Origin: Mesorhizobium sp.
Lineage (GTDB): Bacteria > Pseudomonadota > Alphaproteobacteria > Rhizobiales > Rhizobiaceae
Reading direction: 5' to 3'
DNA: 64,000 bases
Assembly (NCBI GenBank): GCA_004017275.1
Contig: SAKE01000016.1
Span: 62,001-126,000, forward strand
Of this stretch, positions 8,421 through 17,236 are shown piece by piece. Made by a program: the position numbers and the translations under genes. The number at the start of each line of letters is the position of its first letter. Position 1 is the stretch's first letter. The notes under the pieces were generated by a model that saw only the letters and a list, made by a program, of their open reading frames with translations, was not told the DNA's origin and made no database searches.

Positions 8421-9953
8421 ATGGTGGCGCGGGTTCGTACGGTCGCTTTCCAGGGCATTGAGGCCGTGCCGGTCGACGTGCAGGTGATGATCGCGCCCGG
8501 CAAGGTCAACATGCACATCGTCGGCCTGGGCGATAAGGCGGTAGCCGAAAGCCGCGAGCGGGTGCAGGCAGCGCTGCATGCGTCGGGCCTGTCGATGCCG
8601 TCGAAGAAGGTCACAGTCAATCTGGCGCCCGCCGACCTGCCCAAGGAAGGCAGTCATTACGATCTGCCGATCGCGCTCGGCCTGATGGCCGCATTGGGCG
8701 CCATTCCGGGCGACATGCTGGCCGGCTATGTCGTGCTTGGCGAATTGTCGCTCGACGGCACGATTGCCGCCGTCGCCGGCGCCTTGCCGGCGGCGATCGG
8801 CGCCAACGCCGAGGGCAAGGGCCTGATCTGCCCGTTCGCCTGCGGGCCGGAGGCGGCCTGGGCGGGGCGGGAATTCGACATTCTGGCGCCGCGCAGCCTG
8901 ATCGCCATCGCCAATCATTTTAGCGGCACGCAGGTGCTGTCGCGCCCGGAGGCCGGGGTCCACGCCTCGGCGCGCGACCTGCCGGACCTCGCCGACATCA
9001 AGGGCCAGGAGACCGCCAAGCGCGCGCTTGAGGTGGCGGCGGCCGGTGGGCATAATTTCTTGATGGTCGGCCCGCCGGGATCGGGAAAATCGATGCTGGC
9101 GCAGCGGCTGCCGTCGATCCTGCCGCCACTGGCGCCGAAGGAACTGCTTGAGGTGTCGATGATCGCCTCGGTGGCGGGGGAACTCGGCGAGGGCAAGCTG
9201 ACCGACCGGCGGCCGTTCCGCGCGCCGCACCATTCAGCCTCGATGGCGGCGATGGTCGGTGGTGGCATTCGCGCACGGCCGGGTGAAGTCTCGCTTGCGC
9301 ATCACGGCGTGCTGTTTCTCGACGAGTTTCCCGAGTTCACGCCGCAGACGCTCGATGCGCTGCGCCAGCCGCTGGAGACCGGCGACTGCATGATCGCGCG
9401 CGCCAACCATCGCGTCACCTATCCGGCGCGCATCCAGTTGGTGGCGGCGATGAACCCGTGCCGATGCGGCATGGCCGGCGAGCCGGGCTATCGCTGCCTG
9501 CGCGGCGAGCGCTGCCGCACCGACTACCAGGCGCGTATTTCGGGCCCGCTGCTCGACCGCATCGATATCCGGATCGAAGTGCCGGCTGTCTCGGCCAGCG
9601 ACTTGATCCGGCCCGACCGGGCGGAGAAAAGTGCCGATGTGGCGCTGCGCGTGGCGCGCGCCCGCACCATCCAGCGCGAACGTTTCGAGCGGCTCGGCGT
9701 TGCCCGGGCCACCACCAACGCGCATTGCGCGCCGTCGGTCATCGAAGAGATCGCCATGCCCGACGCTGCCGGCCTGTCGCTGCTCAAGGATGCCAGCGAG
9801 AAGCTGGCCTTTTCCGCCCGGGCCTACCACCGGGTGTTGAAAGTGGCGCGCACACTGGCCGATCTCGACGCCAGCGAGACGGTTGGGCGCATCCATCTGG
9901 CCGAAGCGATTTCCTATCGCATGAGTTCGGAACGCGTGGCGCAGGCGGCGTAG
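8421..9953 (+). CDS. comM: YifB/ComM family Mg-chelatase-like AAA+ ATPase
   Basis: 510 residues. An N-terminal ChlI/Lon-S5-like domain (about 1-180) precedes a AAA+ module with Walker A GPPGSGKS (217-224), Walker B GVLFLDEF near 293, and a C-terminal Mg-chelatase domain with the cysteine-rich NPCRCGM...CRC motif. ComM is a hexameric helicase that promotes branch migration when transformed DNA integrates in other bacteria. I chose the ATG at 8421 because MVARVRTVAFQGIEA is the family start; a TTG 60 bases upstream would add unrelated residues. It follows gshB, a pairing common in Rhizobiales. Confidence 0.94.
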   Translation: MVARVRTVAFQGIEAVPVDVQVMIAPGKVNMHIVGLGDKAVAESRERVQAALHASGLSMPSKKVTVNLAPADLPKEGSHYDLPIALGLMAALGAIPGDMLAGYVVLGELSLDGTIAAVAGALPAAIGANAEGKGLICPFACGPEAAWAGREFDILAPRSLIAIANHFSGTQVLSRPEAGVHASARDLPDLADIKGQETAKRALEVAAAGGHNFLMVGPPGSGKSMLAQRLPSILPPLAPKELLEVSMIASVAGELGEGKLTDRRPFRAPHHSASMAAMVGGGIRARPGEVSLAHHGVLFLDEFPEFTPQTLDALRQPLETGDCMIARANHRVTYPARIQLVAAMNPCRCGMAGEPGYRCLRGERCRTDYQARISGPLLDRIDIRIEVPAVSASDLIRPDRAEKSADVALRVARARTIQRERFERLGVARATTNAHCAPSVIEEIAMPDAAGLSLLKDASEKLAFSARAYHRVLKVARTLADLDASETVGRIHLAEAISYRMSSERVAQAA

Positions 9954-10230
9954 GTCGCTCGCCTCCCGACAAGCGATCCTGCACGTTGCCTTCCGCGATC
10001 ACGCCATAACCGCGCCCCTGCGAATCGACCATGTCTGCGGTGCGGCGGACCTGATTGTCCGCTTGGCCGGCGTCCTCACCACCCAACGGCCCCCACCCGA
10101 ATGGGCGCCGGCCATTTTCTTCCTATTCACCAAACATGGCATCGGCGCCGGACTAAAGTCTTGGCCGCCGCATTGGACGTTCCTTATTTGGACAATCAGA
10201 ATATAAGATTGCGGTTGAGGGTGCATAGCT

Positions 10231-10770
10231 ATGTTCATCGACTATTACGAAGTTTTGGAAGTTAGCCCGAACGCCAACTCGGAGACGCTGGAGCGCATAT
10301 TTCGCTATTTTGCGATGCGCTATCATCCAGACAACCGGGAGACCGGCGATGAAGCCCGCTTCAGCGAAATCGTGGAAGCCCACAATACGCTCAAGGATCC
10401 GGTCAAGCGCGCCCAATACGACATCGCGTACAGAGACCATGCCGGCCTTCGCCGCGAGTTGACCGAGGAGGCCAGCAGCACCAAAGGCATCGAGCGGGAT
10501 GCTGTGATCCAGGCCAAACTGCTGTCGCTGCTTTATGCCAAGCGCCGGCAGGACGTCAGCGATCCCGGGATCGGAGATGTAGAGCTCGAACGCTTGTCAG
10601 GCTGTCCGCGAGAACATCTCGAGTTTCACCTCTGGTACCTGAAAGCGAAGGGCTGGATAACGAGAGTGGAAAACGGGACGATCGCGATTACGGTAGAGGG
10701 CGTCGATCGGGCCAACTCCGAACACCGCCGCGATCCCACCATCCGGCTCCTGGACCATACGGCTCCCTGA
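10231..10770 (+). CDS. J-domain protein with a C-terminal winged-helix-like domain
   Basis: 179 residues. The N-terminal J domain (about 4-70) has the HPD tripeptide at residues 32-34 and the usual helix IV ending in KRAQYD, so it should stimulate an Hsp70 (DnaK) ATPase. There is no Gly/Phe region and no zinc-finger domain. The second half (about 95-160) reads like a winged helix: a short helix, LERLSGCPREHLEFHLWYLKAKGWITRVENGTIAITVEG. It stands alone between comM and glcB. A DNA- or protein-binding domain tied to a J domain suggests a co-chaperone with a specific target; the partner is unknown. Confidence 0.8.
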   Translation: MFIDYYEVLEVSPNANSETLERIFRYFAMRYHPDNRETGDEARFSEIVEAHNTLKDPVKRAQYDIAYRDHAGLRRELTEEASSTKGIERDAVIQAKLLSLLYAKRRQDVSDPGIGDVELERLSGCPREHLEFHLWYLKAKGWITRVENGTIAITVEGVDRANSEHRRDPTIRLLDHTAP

Positions 10771-10801
10771 CGCCCTTGTTCCTACAAGACATCAGACGGC
10801 T

Positions 10802-12970
10802 TCAGCCCTGCTTCGCCTTCAGTTCCAGCCGCCGCGCGTGCAGCACCGGCTCGGTGTAGCCGTTGGGCTGAACACGGCCCTTGAAAACCAGGTCGCAGGC
10901 CGCCTGGAAGGCGATGGAGCTGTCGAGGTCGGCCGCCATTGGCTGGTAAAGCGGGTCGCCCTCGTTCTGGCGGTCGACAATGTTAGCCATGCGCTTCATC
11001 GTCGCCATCACCTGGTCCTCGCTGCACACGCCGTGATGCAGCCAGTTGGCGATGTGCTGCGAGGAAATGCGCAGCGTGGCGCGGTCTTCCATCAGGCCGA
11101 CATCGTTGATGTCAGGCACTTTCGAACAGCCGACGCCCTGGTCGATCCAGCGCACGACGTAGCCGAGAATGCCTTGCGCGTTGTTGTCGAGTTCCTTCTG
11201 GATGTCTTCAGGCGACCAGTTCGGCCGCACCGCGACGGGCACCGACAGGATGTCGTCGAGCTTCGCCTTCGGCCGGTTCTTCAGCGCTGCCTGCACGGCA
11301 TGAACATCGACCTTGTGGTAGTGCGTGGCATGCAGTGTCGCCGCCGTCGGCGACGGCACCCAGGCGGTGTTGGCGCCGGCCTTGGGGTGGGCGATCTTCT
11401 GTTCCAGCATCGCCGCCATCAAATCGGGCATGGCCCACATGCCCTTGCCGATCTGAGCGTGGCCCGCCAACCCGCATTCGAGCCCGGTATCGACATTCCA
11501 CGCCTCATAGGCGGAAATCCAGGCGGCCTGCTTCATGTCGCCCTTGCGGATCATCGGGCCGGCTTCCATCGAGGTGTGGATCTCGTCGCCGGTGCGGTCA
11601 AGGAAGCCGGTGTTGATGAACACGACGCGCTCTTTTGCAGCGCGGATCGCCTCCTTCAAGTTGACGGTGGTGCGCCGCTCCTCGTCCATGATGCCCATCT
11701 TGATGGTGTTTTTGGCCATGCCGAGCAGCGGTTCGATGCGGTCGAATATTTCGACGGCAAAGGCGACTTCTTCCGGCCCGTGCATTTTGGGTTTCACCAC
11801 GTACATCGAGCCGGCGCGGGAATTGGCGCGGCGGCCGCTCAGTCCGACATCGTGCAGCGCGATCAGCGCCGTCATCGCCGCATCCAATATGCCTTCCGGA
11901 ACCTCGTTGCCGTCGCGGTCTGTTATCGCCGGGTTGGTCATCAGGTGGCCGACATTCCTCACCAGCATCAGCGAGCGGCCAGGCACTGTCAGCGTGCCGC
12001 CGGCGGGCGCGGTGTAGGAACGGTCGGGATTGAGCCGGCGGACAAAACTCTTGCCGCCCTTGGTGATCTCTTCCGCCAGGTCGCCCTTCATCAGGCCGAG
12101 CCAGTTGCGGTAGACGACGACCTTGTCCTGCGCATCCACCGCAGCGACCGAATCCTCGCAGTCCTGGATGGTGGTCAGCGCCGATTCCAGGATGACATCG
12201 GCGATGCCAGCCGGATCGGTGCGGCCGATCTGGTTGTGGCGGTCGATGACGATCTCGATGTGCAGGCCGTTCCTGACCAGCAGGACGGCGTCGGGATTGG
12301 CGGCGTCGCCACGATAGCCGACGAATTGCCTGGGGTCGGCCAGTGTCGTCGAGCCGGCGCCGGCACTCAGGCGCAAGGAGCCTTGCGCCAGCGACAGGCC
12401 GTTGACGCCGGCCCATTTGCCCGAGGTGAGCGGGGCAGCCTCATCGAGAAAAGCCTTCGTCCAGGCGACGACCTTGGCACCGCGCGCCGGGTTGAACCCC
12501 TTGCCCTTTTCCGCGCCATCGGTTTCGGGAATGGCGTCGGTGCCGTAGAGCGCATCATAAAGCGAGCCCCAGCGCGCATTGGCGGCGTTGAGCGCATAGC
12601 GGGCATTCATCACCGGCACGACCAGCTGCGGTCCGGCAACGACTGCGATTTCCGGGTCGACATTGTCGGTCGACACGCTGAAGGCCGGGCCTTCGGGAAC
12701 GAGGTAGCCGATCTCTTTCAGAAAACCCTTGTAGGCCTCCATGTCGACGGGTGCGCCATTCTCGCGATACCAGCCATCTATCTGTTCCTGGATAGCATCG
12801 CGCTTTGCCAGCAGCGCCCGGTTCTTGGGGGCCAGGTCGTGGACGATGGCCGAAAAACCGTTCCAGAAGATGTCCGCTTCGATGCCTGTGCCCGGCAGCG
12901 CTTCCCTGGCCACGAACTCATGCAGCTCGCGGGCAATCCGCAATCCGGCGATCTCGATGCGATCGGTCAT
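10802..12970 (-). CDS. glcB: Malate synthase G
   Basis: Condenses glyoxylate with acetyl-CoA to malate in the glyoxylate shunt or glycolate use. 722 residues, the size of the monomeric isoform G. Family marks are the N-terminal RIEIAGLRIARELHEFV, the TIM-barrel stretch TIQDCEDSVAAVDAQDK, GLMKGDL, NVGHLMTNPAI, the acid cluster in FINTGFLDRTGDEIHTSMEAGPM, and the C-terminal LDSSIAFQAACDLVFKGRVQPNGYTEPVLH. It stands alone; no isocitrate lyase or glc gene is next to it in this window. Confidence 0.97.
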   Translation of the reverse strand: MTDRIEIAGLRIARELHEFVAREALPGTGIEADIFWNGFSAIVHDLAPKNRALLAKRDAIQEQIDGWYRENGAPVDMEAYKGFLKEIGYLVPEGPAFSVSTDNVDPEIAVVAGPQLVVPVMNARYALNAANARWGSLYDALYGTDAIPETDGAEKGKGFNPARGAKVVAWTKAFLDEAAPLTSGKWAGVNGLSLAQGSLRLSAGAGSTTLADPRQFVGYRGDAANPDAVLLVRNGLHIEIVIDRHNQIGRTDPAGIADVILESALTTIQDCEDSVAAVDAQDKVVVYRNWLGLMKGDLAEEITKGGKSFVRRLNPDRSYTAPAGGTLTVPGRSLMLVRNVGHLMTNPAITDRDGNEVPEGILDAAMTALIALHDVGLSGRRANSRAGSMYVVKPKMHGPEEVAFAVEIFDRIEPLLGMAKNTIKMGIMDEERRTTVNLKEAIRAAKERVVFINTGFLDRTGDEIHTSMEAGPMIRKGDMKQAAWISAYEAWNVDTGLECGLAGHAQIGKGMWAMPDLMAAMLEQKIAHPKAGANTAWVPSPTAATLHATHYHKVDVHAVQAALKNRPKAKLDDILSVPVAVRPNWSPEDIQKELDNNAQGILGYVVRWIDQGVGCSKVPDINDVGLMEDRATLRISSQHIANWLHHGVCSEDQVMATMKRMANIVDRQNEGDPLYQPMAADLDSSIAFQAACDLVFKGRVQPNGYTEPVLHARRLELKAKQG

Positions 12971-13090
12971 CAGGCTACTCCCAGATGAAAGGCTTTGCGG
13001 GCCTTTGGCATGTCAAGTTTGCGGGGTCAATTCAGCTTAGGGTGAAGGGGACGTATTTAAGCCAATTGGCGAATGCGGTGGCAACAGCGT

Positions 13091-13244
13091 CCTTCTCCCC
13101 GTTCTACGGGGAGAAGATGGCGGCAGCCAGATGAGGGGCGGCGCGAGGTTGGTCGAGGTGGCGGTACCACGAAACCGCATTTCGTTGGCGCTGCCCCTCA
13201 TCCGCCCTTCGGGCACCTTCTCCCCGTGAACGGGGAGAAGGAAG
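13091..13244. repeat. Inverted pair of hairpin/hairpin/tail repeats, type A, tails inward
   Basis: The left copy (13091-13144) reads CTTCTCCCCGT-loop-ACGGGGAGAAG, then TGGC-GGCA-GCCA, then GATGAGGGGCGGCGC. The right copy (13185-13244) is the same in reverse, with second hairpin GCCC-GAA-GGGC. The G-rich tails face each other across about 40 bases. It lies directly after the stop of the oxoprolinase gene. Confidence 0.85.
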
Positions 13245-13248
13245 AAGC

Positions 13249-15291
13249 CTACACCGCAATTCTTGGCCTTCCCGAGGCCACCGCCACCACATGCGCCTCG
13301 ATGAACATGCGCTGGGCTTCGACGGTCGAAACACGGAATTCGGTCGAAACGTCGATCTCGGCGCTGTCGGTACCGGCGTCCCTGGCGCGCTCCGCGACGA
13401 TGGCGCGGACATCGGCCTCGGCGGCGGCGATCGCCGCCGCCTCGTCGACGAAATCGCGCACGGTTTCACCCGAGGCAAGACGAAACAACCCTTCCTTGGG
13501 CTGGCTGACCCGTGCCTCGGCCGACACCCGCACCTGGCCGACGACGGCGCCGAGTGCGTTGGCGACATCGGTATCTTCCGGCACCACGCAATCATTGCCG
13601 ATCAAGGGCGGCAGGCCGGCATAGTGCAGCGGCGCCGAGGCGCCGAGGCCGATGACCGGGCGGTCGAGCGCGACGCTCAGGCGAGCAATGCCGGGATGCG
13701 CGTCGACCGCGCGCTGCACCAGCGCGTGCGCCACAGTCGAGGCGCCATCGAGCCCGTCCTCGGCAAAGGCGGTTTCGAGAATGTATTCGGCCGACCAGCG
13801 CGTCAGCGTCACCAGCACCCGCTCCGAGATCGCTTCCGGCGAGGCGGCGATGTTCTGGCCACGGCCGTCGCGTTTGCGGGCGAACAGTTCGGCGCCGAGG
13901 CGCGCCGAGGCCGGATCCCAGTTCGCCTGTTTGCCCAGCACATGGGCGGCGTCCGACGGGGTGAAGCCGGCGACATGCACCAGCCCGCGCGACACCAGCC
14001 GGTTCAGCGTCGCGTTCTGCGCGTTGGAGGTCAAAAGCCGGTCGATGGCCAGCGGCACGGCGCCGATGGCCTCGTAAAGCCTGGCTTCGGCGCTTGTCAG
14101 GCCGGCGGCGAGGCGGTCAGGCACGCCGGTGCGCACCGCGAAGCGGCCGTCCATGCGGCCGGGATTGGGCGCCCGCAACTGGCGTTCGAGTTCCGATGTG
14201 ACGGCGTTGCCATGCGCCATGCCGGCCAGCGCCAGCGGCACCAGGCGGCGCGGCCCGAGCAGGATCTTCGGGTTGAGCGCGCCGTCCTCCAGCGTCACTT
14301 CGGAATCGCCGCCGAGGCCGAAGGTGCGCATGGCAACCGCCTCGACCATGGTGCGGAAACCGCCGACAGTGGCGCCTTCCGGATCGAGCCTGGGACGGCC
14401 GCCGTCGAGCACGGCGACGTCGGTGGTGGTGCCGCCGATATCGGACACCATGGCATCGTCAAGCCCGGTCATGTGGCGGGCGCCGACCAGGCTGGCGGCC
14501 GGGCCGGACAGGATGGTCTCGATCGGCCGCTGGCGGGCGAACGCCGCCGAAACCAGCGCGCCGTCGCCGCGCACCACCATTAGCGGTGCGGCGATGTTGC
14601 GCTCTGCGAGAAAGCCTTCGGTTGCCGCCACCAGCCGGTCGATCATCGAGATCAGCCTGGCGTTGAGCAGCGTCGTCAGCGCCCGGCGCGGGCCGCCGAG
14701 CTTAGCCGACAGTTCGTGGCTCGATGTGACCGGCAGGCCGGTCTTCTCGCGGATCAGCTCGCGGGCGGCGATCTCGTGCGCCGGATTGCGGGTGGCGAAA
14801 TAGGCGCAGACGGCAAAGCCGGACACCGAGGCGCCAAGCTCGGGCAATGCAGCCTCAAGTCCGGACAGATCGAGCTTGGCGGCATTGCCGTGGACATCGT
14901 GGCCGCCCGGACAAAAAAACACCGGGTCGGTGCCCAGCGCTGCCTTCAGCCCGTCGCGGGCAAGGTCGCCCTCGGAAAAGCCGATCATAACCAGCGCGAC
15001 GCGGCCGCCTTGGCCCTCGACCAGCGCGTTGGTGGCAAGCGTCGTCGACATCGAAACCAGTTTGATGGCGGCCGGATCGGTGCCCGCCTTCCGCAGCACC
15101 GCATCGACGGCGCCGGAAATGCCGACGGCGAGGTCATGCCGCGTGGTCAGCGCCTTGGCCTTGGCCAGCACCTTGCCCTTGTTCGGCCCCTGCTGCGGGC
15201 CTTCCATTTCAGACCACAGCACGGCATCGGTGTAGGTGCCGCCAGTGTCGATGCCGAGGAACAACGGTTTTGGCTTGGTCTTGGCGGTCAT
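13249..15291 (-). CDS. Hydantoinase/5-oxoprolinase A-type subunit (HyuA family)
   Basis: 680 residues. The N-terminal Hydant_A_N domain starts FLGIDTGGTYTDAV, and the central hydantoinase A domain shows RGDGALVSA, ETILSGPAASLVGARHMTG and SDIGGTTTDVAVLDGG, the ASKHA nucleotide-binding loops of this family. These enzymes hydrolyse hydantoins, 5-oxoproline or related cyclic amides with ATP, usually as a complex with an HyuB subunit. No HyuB gene is next to it here, so it either works alone or the partner is encoded elsewhere. The substrate cannot be told from the sequence. Confidence 0.87.
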   Translation of the reverse strand: MTAKTKPKPLFLGIDTGGTYTDAVLWSEMEGPQQGPNKGKVLAKAKALTTRHDLAVGISGAVDAVLRKAGTDPAAIKLVSMSTTLATNALVEGQGGRVALVMIGFSEGDLARDGLKAALGTDPVFFCPGGHDVHGNAAKLDLSGLEAALPELGASVSGFAVCAYFATRNPAHEIAARELIREKTGLPVTSSHELSAKLGGPRRALTTLLNARLISMIDRLVAATEGFLAERNIAAPLMVVRGDGALVSAAFARQRPIETILSGPAASLVGARHMTGLDDAMVSDIGGTTTDVAVLDGGRPRLDPEGATVGGFRTMVEAVAMRTFGLGGDSEVTLEDGALNPKILLGPRRLVPLALAGMAHGNAVTSELERQLRAPNPGRMDGRFAVRTGVPDRLAAGLTSAEARLYEAIGAVPLAIDRLLTSNAQNATLNRLVSRGLVHVAGFTPSDAAHVLGKQANWDPASARLGAELFARKRDGRGQNIAASPEAISERVLVTLTRWSAEYILETAFAEDGLDGASTVAHALVQRAVDAHPGIARLSVALDRPVIGLGASAPLHYAGLPPLIGNDCVVPEDTDVANALGAVVGQVRVSAEARVSQPKEGLFRLASGETVRDFVDEAAAIAAAEADVRAIVAERARDAGTDSAEIDVSTEFRVSTVEAQRMFIEAHVVAVASGRPRIAV

Positions 15292-15383
15292 TGCTGATGG
15301 CGGTCCGGCTGGCGAATTTATGTGCCCCTGCCCTTAGCCGATACGGGGCGGGCGATAAAGCCGGGAGAGATGGGCCACGTGTA

Positions 15384-15432
15384 ATCTCCCCCCTCGTGGG
15401 GGAGATGGCCGGCAGGCCAGAGGGGGGCGCTG
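15384..15432 (+). repeat. Type B hairpin/hairpin/tail repeat, left of the DUF559 gene
   Basis: Reads AATCTCCCCC...GGGGGAGAT (first hairpin), GGCC-GGCA-GGCC (second hairpin), then AGAGGGGGGCGC (tail). The tail points toward the DUF559 gene that ends 45 bases away. The mirror copy is on the other side of that gene. Confidence 0.85.
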
Positions 15433-15476
15433 TCCCGCTGGCCTTGCCGCGACGACAGATCCTCCAGCCGGTCCAT

Positions 15477-15848
15477 TCAAGACGTTCCGCCGAGACCAGC
15501 CGCAATCACAATATGCTGGCAGGCATTGTCGATGTCGCGAATGATGTCGTCGTTCCAGAACCGCAGCACGGTCCAGCCGTCTTGCTCCAAGCGCAATGTC
15601 CTAGCTTCGTCGCTTGTGATCGCGTCGGCTTCCGCATGCTGGGAGCCGTCGACCTCGACGACGAGCTTCTTCTCCGGGCAAGCGAAGTCGACAATGTAAC
15701 CAGCGACCGGAAATTGCCGCCGGAAGCCCAGTCCCATCAGCCGGTGCGCGCGAAGTTCGTTCCAGAGCTTCAATTCGGCCGATGTCATGACCTTGCGCAT
15801 CGATCTGGCGTTTGCGCGATGTCTTGGAGGCAATGGCGTATGAGGCAT
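15477..15848 (-). CDS. DUF559 domain (Vsr-like) endonuclease-fold protein
   Basis: 123 residues covering one complete DUF559 domain, a relative of very-short-patch-repair and PD-(D/E)XK nucleases. The core reads MTSAELKLWNELR, then GLGFRRQFPVAGYIVDFACPE, then KLVVEVDGSQH; the Asp of IVDFAC and the Glu of VEVDG are the expected metal ligands, and VLRFWNDDI is the usual final strand. No methylase is next to it. The gene sits exactly between two inverted copies of a palindromic repeat. Its role is unknown; candidates are mismatch or transposition-linked DNA cleavage, but this is inference. Confidence 0.88.
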   Translation of the reverse strand: MPHTPLPPRHRANARSMRKVMTSAELKLWNELRAHRLMGLGFRRQFPVAGYIVDFACPEKKLVVEVDGSQHAEADAITSDEARTLRLEQDGWTVLRFWNDDIIRDIDNACQHIVIAAGLGGTS

Positions 15849-15884
15849 TGCGATGCTCGGTAGCTGTTGAAGTCAGCGCTCTGC

Positions 15885-15935
15885 GGCGCCCCCCTCTGTC
15901 CTGCCGGACATCTCCCCCACGAGGGGGGAGATTGG
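15885..15935 (-). repeat. Type B hairpin/hairpin/tail repeat, right of the DUF559 gene
   Basis: Inverted copy of the repeat at 15384-15432. On the minus strand it reads AATCTCCCCC...GGGGGAGAT, then GTCC-GGCA-GGAC, then AGAGGGGGGCGC. Relative to the left copy one stem pair has changed on both sides (G-C to T-A), so the hairpin is kept. Its tail points toward the DUF559 start codon. Confidence 0.85.
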
Positions 15936-15944
15936 CAGCTTCAG

Positions 15945-16571
15945 CTACCCCACGAACCCGACCTTCTTATGCGTCCCGTCGCAGAACGGCTTGTTCGCCG
16001 AATGGCCGCAGCGGCAGAGGAAGGCGCGCTGCGTGCGGTCGACCGTGTGGCCGGTGCCGGTGACGATCTCGAGATTGCCTTCGAGCTTGAGCGGGCCGTT
16101 GGTGGTCGGCGTCACTGTCAGCGGGCCATTCCTGGCCTCCAGCGCCGGCGTGTCCTTCAGCGGCGGCTCGCCGGTGGCGGCAAAGCCTGACTTGTTGTGG
16201 CTGCCGTCACAGAACGGCTTGTTCTCCGAAGCGCCACAGCGGCAGAGCGTGGCGCGATAAAACGTTTCGCCATCGAGCACGATCTCGGCATGTACGGCCA
16301 GCGGGCCGTTCTCACGCAGCCGTACTGTGTTGACCACCGGTGGCTGCTCCTGCGGTCCGCCATCCTTTCTGACGTAAGTGATGGCGCCCGAGGGGCAGCT
16401 TTCGGCGATGGCGACGATCTTCTCGACGCTGGCGGCTTCGGGATGAATCCACTGGCCCGGCGCGTTCGGCACGAAGACGTGCGGGTCGCCGAGCACGCAG
16501 TTGCGCGAATGGATGCAGCGCCTGCCGGAAAACCCGACGTCGATCTTGTCGCCTTCGACCATACCGGCCAT
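15945..16571 (-). CDS. Iron-sulfur protein with a divergent ferredoxin domain and two CDGSH domains
   Basis: 208 residues from the ATG at 16571, which has AGGAG eight bases upstream; 15 further in-frame residues upstream lack such support. The N-terminal part (about 8-66) is the Fer4_19 type with C19, C25 and C59. Two CDGSH-type zinc-finger/iron-sulfur modules follow: C-R-C-G...PFCDGSH at 110-125 and C-R-C-G...PFCDGTH at 186-201, each with the C-x-C...C...H ligand set that binds a 2Fe-2S cluster. Such proteins are thought to carry electrons or clusters in redox or iron stress. No operon partner is evident. Confidence 0.92.
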   Translation of the reverse strand: MAGMVEGDKIDVGFSGRRCIHSRNCVLGDPHVFVPNAPGQWIHPEAASVEKIVAIAESCPSGAITYVRKDGGPQEQPPVVNTVRLRENGPLAVHAEIVLDGETFYRATLCRCGASENKPFCDGSHNKSGFAATGEPPLKDTPALEARNGPLTVTPTTNGPLKLEGNLEIVTGTGHTVDRTQRAFLCRCGHSANKPFCDGTHKKVGFVG

Positions 16572-16651
16572 AGCTGGGCTCCTTTTGCCTGAAGCACGTC
16601 GCATCTGAATGGACACGACGCGCCCTGGGTGTTCGCGTAAGCTCTCGTGGG

Positions 16652-16705
16652 GCGCAATTCCGGACGGAAATCCGCTTCACACTTTTCCTGGAATTGCTCT
16701 ATGGC
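16652..16705. repeat. Partial RIME-like palindromic repeat
   Basis: Contains CGCAATTCC...CACACTTTTCCTGGAATTGC, the same sequence that ends the longer repeat at 26549-26671. It lies between two leftward genes. Confidence 0.6.
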
Positions 16706-16738
16706 TCCAGCAGGAAAACCGTCAAGCTGACAAACCGG

Positions 16739-17110
16739 TCAGGGGACCAGATTGATCTCCTCGGTCTCGCCGCCGCTGCAGGTATAGCAGCAATCCTCGC
16801 ATTTTTCCTTGTTGCCGGGGCCGACGCCCCAATAGGTGCCCTCGTCGCCGTCGACCCAGGCGCCGTAACAGATCGATTCACCGGTGTTGCAGGATATCGG
16901 CAGCTGCTTGGTCTCGCCATCGTCGAGGTAGAAGTCCTTGTCGTCACCCGGCCAGACATAGTCGCGGTCCTGGCTGTAGAGCTCGACGCGCATGGCATTG
17001 GGATGGCCGTTCTTGATGGCAAAGGTGACATCGTCGGCATGCGCCGCCGGCACGAACAGCATAACGAGAGACAGCGCGGCCAGCGTGCGGCGCGCATAGG
17101 CATGAAACAT
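16739..17110 (-). CDS. Secreted six-cysteine protein, copy 1 (unknown family)
   Basis: 123 residues from an ATG at 17110 preceded by a GGGGG ribosome-binding stretch. The N-terminus MFHAYARRTLAALSLVMLFVPAAHAD is a clear Sec signal peptide with cleavage after AHA. The mature part of about 100 residues is acidic and contains six cysteines: ISCN, SICYGAWVDG and CEDCCYTC. The next gene upstream (17237-17593) is a diverged copy with the same cysteine pattern. I do not recognise the family; export and paired cysteines suggest a periplasmic disulfide-bonded protein or one that binds a metal. No enzymatic motif is visible. Confidence 0.8.
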   Translation of the reverse strand: MFHAYARRTLAALSLVMLFVPAAHADDVTFAIKNGHPNAMRVELYSQDRDYVWPGDDKDFYLDDGETKQLPISCNTGESICYGAWVDGDEGTYWGVGPGNKEKCEDCCYTCSGGETEEINLVP

Positions 17111-17236
17111 GGTAACCCCCTGAATAAGCGGCCCATCCGGCCGCGGGGCGACCATCGCATGCTGCGTTGAATCGCGGAAGTGGATCGGGTGCGCCGATCC
17201 CTGACTTAATTTGGGTCCGACGCCGGCTTCTGCCCT

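Noticed and set aside
10838..12988. 716-codon open frame opposite malate synthase G
   Set aside because: Mirror frame of glcB; the translation has no domain and the glcB frame is conserved from end to end.
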